From the NCBI RefSeq assembly GCF_001570425.1, contig NZ_BCSX01000047.1, positions 1 to 64,000 of the forward strand: a stretch of 64,000 nucleotides of DNA. Reading direction: 5' to 3'. The notes below the pieces were generated by a model, which ran no database searches, was not told the origin of the DNA, and was given only the letters and a program-made list of their open reading frames with translations. The position numbers and the translations under genes are program-made. This document shows, in pieces, positions 59,656 to 64,000 of the stretch; positions within the stretch are counted from its first letter, which is position 1, and each line of letters opens with the position of its first letter. The stretch is from Mycolicibacterium brisbanense. Lineage in GTDB: Bacteria; Actinomycetota; Actinomycetes; Mycobacteriales; Mycobacteriaceae.

Positions 59656-60930
59656 ATGGCAGTTCCCATCAGGGCTGATCCCGGCCCCCAACCGCTCATC
59701 GAATTCAGCAGCGCCGAGCAGGCCGCGGCTCATATCGATGCGCACTGCCTGCACGACGGTGCGGTCGGCAAGGTTGGGCTCGAGATCGAGGCCCACTGTT
59801 ATGACCTGACCGATCCGATGCGCCGTCCCGACTGGGATGAGTTGACCGCCGTGATCGCGACGGTGCCCGATCTGCCCGGAGGTAGCCGGATCACCGTCGA
59901 ACCCGGCGGCGCGGTCGAGCTGTCGGGGCCACCGGCCGACGGCCCGCTCGCCGCCATCACCGGGCTGATGGCCGATCGGGCGACACTGCGTGCGGCCTTC
60001 GCCCGCCGGGGCCTGGGCCTGGTGCTGTTGGGCACCGATCCGCTGCGCCCGCCGCAGCGGGTCAATCCCGGTGCGCGGTATCAGGCCATGGAGCGGTTCT
60101 TCGCCGCGAGCGGTACCGGCGCGGCCGGCGCGGCGATGATGACCTCGACGGCGTCTGTGCAGGTGAATCTCGATGCGGGCCCGCGCGCGGGCTGGCGTGA
60201 CCGGGTGCGGCTGGCCCATGCGCTGGGGCCGACGATGATCGCCGTCACGGCCAATTCGCCGCTACTGGGCGGTGAGTTCACCGGCTGGCGTTCCACCCGG
60301 CAGTGGGTGTGGGGTGAGCTGGACTCGGCGCGTTGTGGGCCGATTCTCGGCGCTGACGGCGCCGATCCGGCCGACGAATGGGCACGCTATGCGTTGCGGG
60401 CGCCGGTGATGCTGGTGAACACCTCCGACGATGCGGTGCCCGTGGTCAACTGGGTGCCATTCGCGGACTGGGCCGACGGCCGTGCTGTTCTCGGCGGCAG
60501 GCGTCCCACCTCCGCCGATCTGGACTATCACCTGACGACGCTGTTTCCGCCCGTGCGGCCGCGGCGGTGGTTGGAGATCAGGTACCTCGACAGCCTGCCC
60601 GACGGGCTGTGGCCCGCTGCGGTGTTCATGCTCACCACGCTGCTCGACGATCCGGAGGCCGCTGCGATCGCCGCGGAGGCGACGGCGCCGGTGGCCACGG
60701 CATGGGACCGGGCGGCGCGGATGGGTCTGGCTGATCGCAGGCTTCACGCGGCCGCGATCACGTGCGTGCGGGCCGCAGCGGAACGCGCTCCGGCCGAACT
60801 CGCGGAATCGATGCGGCACTTGATGCGTTCGGTCGAACAGGGCCGCTCGCCCGCCGACGATTTCGCCGACCGTGCCGTGCGCTACGGGATCGCCTCGGCG
60901 GTGAGCCAACTGGCGAAAGGTGAGTCTTGA
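59656..60930 (+). CDS. egtA: Ergothioneine biosynthesis glutamate-cysteine ligase EgtA
   Basis: 424 aa; makes gamma-glutamylcysteine, the sulfur donor for EgtB. GCS2-type active-site features are VGLEIEAHCYD (about 37-47), RITVEPGGAVELSGPP, MMTSTASVQVNLDAG and a C-terminal PRRWLEIRYLDSLPDG. The ATG at 59656 has GGGAGGGG about 9 nt upstream. First gene of the egt operon; stop overlaps the egtB start. Confidence 0.95.
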   Translation: MAVPIRADPGPQPLIEFSSAEQAAAHIDAHCLHDGAVGKVGLEIEAHCYDLTDPMRRPDWDELTAVIATVPDLPGGSRITVEPGGAVELSGPPADGPLAAITGLMADRATLRAAFARRGLGLVLLGTDPLRPPQRVNPGARYQAMERFFAASGTGAAGAAMMTSTASVQVNLDAGPRAGWRDRVRLAHALGPTMIAVTANSPLLGGEFTGWRSTRQWVWGELDSARCGPILGADGADPADEWARYALRAPVMLVNTSDDAVPVVNWVPFADWADGRAVLGGRRPTSADLDYHLTTLFPPVRPRRWLEIRYLDSLPDGLWPAAVFMLTTLLDDPEAAAIAAEATAPVATAWDRAARMGLADRRLHAAAITCVRAAAERAPAELAESMRHLMRSVEQGRSPADDFADRAVRYGIASAVSQLAKGES

Positions 60931-62204
60931 TCACACGCGAGACACTGGCGCAGGAGCTGACGCGGGCCCGGGAGCGCACGCTGCGGTTGGTCGATTTCGA
61001 CGATGCCGAGCTGCACCGCCAGTACGACCCGCTGATGAGCCCGCTCGTCTGGGACCTGGCGCACATCGGGCAGCAGGAGGAGCTGTGGCTGCTGCGCGAC
61101 GGCAACCCGGACCGGCCCGGGATGCTGGCCCCCGCGGTGGAACGGCTCTACGACGCGTTCGAGCATTCCCGTGCCAGCCGCGTCGAGCTGCCGCTGCTGC
61201 CGCCCACCGATGCCCGGGCGTACTGTGCGACCGTGCGCGCCAAGGCATTCGACGCGCTCGACGCCTTGCCCGACGATGCGTCGGCCTTCAATTTCGGTCT
61301 GGTGATCAGCCACGAGAACCAGCACGACGAAACCATGCTGCAGGCCCTGAACTTGCGCGTGGGGCCGCCGCTGCTGGATGCGGGCAGTATGTTGCCTGCC
61401 GGCAGGCCCGGCGTGGCGGGTACCTCGGTGCTGATCCCCGGCGGGCCGTTCACGCTCGGCGTCGACGAGCTCAACGAGCCGCACTCGCTGGACAACGAAC
61501 GTCCCGCGCACGTGGTGGACGTGCCGTCCTTCCGGATCGGCCGGGTTCCGGTCACCAACGCCGAGTGGCGCGAGTTCATCGACGACGGCGGTTACCAGCA
61601 CCCGCGCTGGTGGTCCGAGCGCGGCTGGGCGCATCGGCAGCAGGCGGGCCTCGTGGCGCCCCAGTTCTGGAACCCTGACGGCACCCGCACCCGGTTCGGT
61701 CATGTCGAGGCGATCCCCGGTGACGAACCGGTGCAGCACGTGACGTTCTTCGAGGCGGAGGCGTACGCGGCATGGGCCGGTGCCCGGCTGCCCACGGAGA
61801 TCGAGTGGGAAAAAGCCTGCGCGTGGGACCCGGCGACCGGCTCGCGCCGCCGATTCCCTTGGGGCGCTTCGGAACCCACCTCGGCGCTGGTCAATCTCGG
61901 TGGTGATGCGCTGCGTCCGGCGCCGGTCGGCGCGTATCCCGCAGGCGCCTCGGCCTACGGCGTCGAGCAGCTCCTCGGTGAGGTGTGGGAGTGGACCAGC
62001 TCCCCACTGCGGCCGTGGCCCGGCTTCACACCGATGATCTACGAGCGCTACACGCAGCCGTTCTTCGACGGCGACTACCGCGTGCTGCGCGGCGGATCGT
62101 GGGCAGTGGCCGCGGGCATCCTGCGCCCCAGTTTCCGCAATTGGGATCACCCGATTCGCAGGCAGATCTTCTCGGGGGTCCGGCTTGCCTGGGATGACGC
62201 CTGA
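60927..62204 (+). CDS. egtB: Ergothioneine sulfoxide synthase EgtB
   Basis: 425 aa; non-haem iron enzyme joining gamma-glutamylcysteine and hercynine with O2. DinB-like N-terminal domain with metal His in VWDLAHIGQQEELWLL and SHENQHDETMLQALNL (HxxxH), then a formylglycine-generating-enzyme-type domain (PGGPFTLGVDELNEPHSLDN; GGSWAVAAGILRPSFRNWDH). Starts with TTG overlapping the egtA stop (TTGA). Ends one base into egtC (TGATG). Confidence 0.96.
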   Translation: MITRETLAQELTRARERTLRLVDFDDAELHRQYDPLMSPLVWDLAHIGQQEELWLLRDGNPDRPGMLAPAVERLYDAFEHSRASRVELPLLPPTDARAYCATVRAKAFDALDALPDDASAFNFGLVISHENQHDETMLQALNLRVGPPLLDAGSMLPAGRPGVAGTSVLIPGGPFTLGVDELNEPHSLDNERPAHVVDVPSFRIGRVPVTNAEWREFIDDGGYQHPRWWSERGWAHRQQAGLVAPQFWNPDGTRTRFGHVEAIPGDEPVQHVTFFEAEAYAAWAGARLPTEIEWEKACAWDPATGSRRRFPWGASEPTSALVNLGGDALRPAPVGAYPAGASAYGVEQLLGEVWEWTSSPLRPWPGFTPMIYERYTQPFFDGDYRVLRGGSWAVAAGILRPSFRNWDHPIRRQIFSGVRLAWDDA

Positions 62205-62896
62205 TGTGTCGGCACCTGGGTTGGCTCGGGGCGCCCCGCTCCGTCGCTGCGCTCATGCTCGACCCGCCGCAAGGGCTGCTCGTGCAGTCCTACGCGCCCA
62301 GGCGGCAGAAGCACGGCCTGGTCAACGCCGACGGTTGGGGTGCAGGCTTTTTCGACGGCGGGGTGGCCCGGCGCTGGCGCAGTGACAAACCACTGTGGGG
62401 CGAGGCGTCGTTCGCGTCGGTGGCGCCCGCGCTGCGCAGCGAATGCGTTGTCGCGGCGGTCCGCTCGGCGACCGTCGGCATGCCCATCGAGCCGTCGGCC
62501 TGCGCGCCGTTCACCGACGGGCGGTGGTTGCTGTCGCACAACGGCGTGGTGGACCGGGCTGTGCTGCCGGTGACCGCAGACGCCGAATCCACGGTCGACA
62601 GCGCGGTGCTCGCAGCGCTGATCTTCGCCCGCGGCATGGACGCGCTGGGTGACACGGTCGCCGAGGTCGGCGAGCGTGACCCCAATGCCCGGCTGAACAT
62701 CCTGGCCGCCAACGGTTCCCGGATGCTCGCCACGACGTGGGGCGACACCTTGTCGATACTGCGGCTCCCGGACGGCGTCGTGCTGGCCAGCGAACCGTAC
62801 GACGACGATCCGCAATGGCACGACATCCCGGACCGCCACCTGGTGCACGTCCATGATTCTCACGTCGAGCTGACCCCACTGAAAGGACCGGCATGA
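62204..62896 (+). CDS. egtC: Gamma-glutamyl hercynylcysteine sulfoxide hydrolase EgtC
   Basis: 230-aa class II glutamine-amidotransferase-fold Ntn hydrolase. Starts MCRHLGWLG, giving an N-terminal Cys nucleophile; NADGWGAGFFDGG, RSATVGMPIEPSACAPFTDG and LLSHNGVVD are the family landmarks. Removes glutamate from the EgtB product. Overlaps egtD by 4 nt. Confidence 0.95.
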   Translation: MCRHLGWLGAPRSVAALMLDPPQGLLVQSYAPRRQKHGLVNADGWGAGFFDGGVARRWRSDKPLWGEASFASVAPALRSECVVAAVRSATVGMPIEPSACAPFTDGRWLLSHNGVVDRAVLPVTADAESTVDSAVLAALIFARGMDALGDTVAEVGERDPNARLNILAANGSRMLATTWGDTLSILRLPDGVVLASEPYDDDPQWHDIPDRHLVHVHDSHVELTPLKGPA

Positions 62897-63858
62897 CGCT
62901 CTCGCTGTCGAACCACCTCGCCGCAGACTCCGCCGCGGAAGCTCTCCGTCGCGATGTCCGCACCGGACTCGCCCAGACACCGAAAACCTTGCCGCCCAAG
63001 TGGTTTTACGACGCCGTGGGCAGCGATCTGTTCGACCAGATCACCCGCTTGCCCGAGTACTACCCGACCCGCACCGAAGCGCAGATCCTGCGTGAGCGCT
63101 CCGCAGAGATCGTCGCGGCCGCCGGCGCCGACACGCTCGTGGAACTGGGCAGTGGCACGTCGGAGAAGACCAGGATGCTGCTCGACGCGATGCGCGACGC
63201 CGGTTTGCTCACCCGGTTCATCCCGTTCGACGTCGACGCCGGCGTACTGCGCGCCGCGGGCGAGGCCATCGGCCGCGAGTATCCCGGTGTCGAAATCGAC
63301 GCGGTGTGCGGAGATTTCGAGGAGCACCTCGGCAAGATTCCGCAGGTGGGCCGGCGACTGGTGGTCTTCCTGGGGTCGACCATCGGCAATCTGACGCCAG
63401 GGCCGCGCGCCGAATTCCTCGATACGCTGGCCGATACCCTGCAGCCGGGGGACAGCCTGTTGTTGGGTACGGATCTGGTGAAGGATGCCGCTCGCCTGGT
63501 CCGCGCCTACGACGACAGTGCCGGCGTCACCGCCGAATTCAATCGCAACGTGCTGGCCGTGGTGAACCGCGAGCTGGGCGCCGACTTCGATCTCGCGGCC
63601 TTCGAGCATGTGGCCCGGTGGAACACGGGCGAGGAGCGTATCGAGATGTGGCTGCGGGCGCGCAGTGCGCAGCGAGTGCGGGTGTCGGCACTGGACCTCG
63701 ACGTGGCGTTCGCCGCGGGCGAGGAGATGCTGACAGAGGTATCGTGCAAGTTCAGGCGTGCCGGTGTGACGGCGGAGCTCGCGAAAGCCGGACTGCGGCA
63801 AACACATTGGTGGACCGACGGAGCCGGTGACTTCGGCCTGTCGCTGGCCGTCAGATGA
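62893..63858 (+). CDS. egtD: Histidine N-alpha-methyltransferase EgtD
   Basis: 321 aa; trimethylates histidine to hercynine using three SAM. Features are LPPKWFYDAVGSDLFDQITR, PEYYPTRTEAQIL, SAM motif LVELGSGTSEKTRMLLDAM (about 81-99), GSTIGNLTP and FNRNVLAVVNRELGADFDL. Coupled to egtC and egtE by ATGA overlaps. Confidence 0.96.
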   Translation: MTLSLSNHLAADSAAEALRRDVRTGLAQTPKTLPPKWFYDAVGSDLFDQITRLPEYYPTRTEAQILRERSAEIVAAAGADTLVELGSGTSEKTRMLLDAMRDAGLLTRFIPFDVDAGVLRAAGEAIGREYPGVEIDAVCGDFEEHLGKIPQVGRRLVVFLGSTIGNLTPGPRAEFLDTLADTLQPGDSLLLGTDLVKDAARLVRAYDDSAGVTAEFNRNVLAVVNRELGADFDLAAFEHVARWNTGEERIEMWLRARSAQRVRVSALDLDVAFAAGEEMLTEVSCKFRRAGVTAELAKAGLRQTHWWTDGAGDFGLSLAVR

Positions 63859-64000
63859 GCCTCGCCCAGCGGTGGCGCGAAGCCCGGCCGAAGGTCGCCG
63901 GGCTACACTTCGACAGTGGGGCTTGTTCGCGGCAGAGCTTCGCGGCGATCGACGCCGCGGCCACGCATGCCCGCCACGAGGCCGAGGTCGGTGGTTACGT
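63855..64000 (+). CDS. egtE: Ergothioneine biosynthesis PLP-dependent C-S lyase EgtE (cut by window end)
   Basis: Only the first 48 codons are present, from the ATG overlapping the egtD stop. They read MSLAQRWREARPKVAGLHFD then SGACSRQSFAAIDAAATHAR, with the LHFDSGACSRQS motif typical of EgtE, a cysteine-desulfurase-fold enzyme that cleaves hercynylcysteine sulfoxide to ergothioneine. The rest lies beyond the window. Confidence 0.9.
   Translation, partial: MSLAQRWREARPKVAGLHFDSGACSRQSFAAIDAAATHARHEAEVGGY

Overview
The window is a high-GC actinobacterial chromosome segment that I assign to a fast-growing mycobacterium (Mycolicibacterium type). The evidence is the conserved mycobacterial gene order: a LucA-like protein, tRNA-Ser, SRP RNA, aspartate aminotransferase, dnaX, a cyclopropane-synthase/FAD-oxidoreductase pair, ami1, ybaB, recR, gatD-murT, dnaQ-like, leuA, ask-asd, a Fur-family gene and egtABCDE. 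This is the order of the M. tuberculosis Rv3723 to Rv3700c block. Into that backbone are inserted catabolic and nutrient-uptake modules that M. tuberculosis lacks. The species cannot be fixed from the sequence alone.

Layout. 0-3.4 kb: the end of an IS30-type transposase, then two divergent LigC-type ATP-dependent DNA ligases and a LigD-type primase-polymerase (DNA end repair). 3.4-9.5 kb: TetR and PucR regulators, a Gre-factor-like protein, a D-amino-acid dehydrogenase, a PepA-like secreted protease and a LucA-like membrane protein. 9.5-19.3 kb: tRNA-Ser(GGA), 4.5S RNA, aminotransferase, dnaX, nitrilase, the branched/cyclopropane fatty-acid pair, amidase Ami1, YbaB and RecR. 19.3-22.2 kb: an Rv3714c-like nuclease-fold protein bracketed by two long related hairpins, then a metallo-hydrolase and a membrane protein.

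22.2-30.6 kb is a divergent catabolic cluster: luciferase-like monooxygenase, flavin reductase, NCS1 nucleobase-type permease, aldehyde dehydrogenase, tautomerase, alpha/beta hydrolase, two DUF1185 paralogues and a GntR regulator. It reads as an uptake and oxidative ring-opening pathway for an N-heterocycle. 30.6-42.6 kb holds an HpaI-type aldolase, an aldo-keto reductase and a dipeptide-type ABC importer. Divergent from the importer is an overlapping operon of binding protein, Asp-box propeller, SDR, DUF1537 acid-sugar kinase, PdxA-like dehydrogenase and DeoR regulator. It reads as an acid-sugar pathway ending at a triose phosphate. The spacers between these modules carry long inverted repeats, including a 189-bp MITE-like element.

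42.7-48.1 kb returns to the backbone: GatD-MurT (peptidoglycan amidation), a DnaQ-like exonuclease, a SHOCT protein, and leuA with a Leu-codon leader-peptide attenuator. 48.3-53.8 kb is a nitrogen-scavenging insert: a thiocyanate-hydrolase/nitrile-hydratase-like enzyme, an XRE-cupin regulator, an ammonium transporter and an Ntn-type amidohydrolase. 53.8-64 kb: ask-asd, several exported proteins, a leaderless Fur-family gene and the ergothioneine operon egtABCD, with egtE cut by the window end.

Genes are tightly packed, and many neighbours overlap by 4 nt (ATGA), which implies translational coupling. No CRISPR array, prophage, integrase or replication origin was seen.
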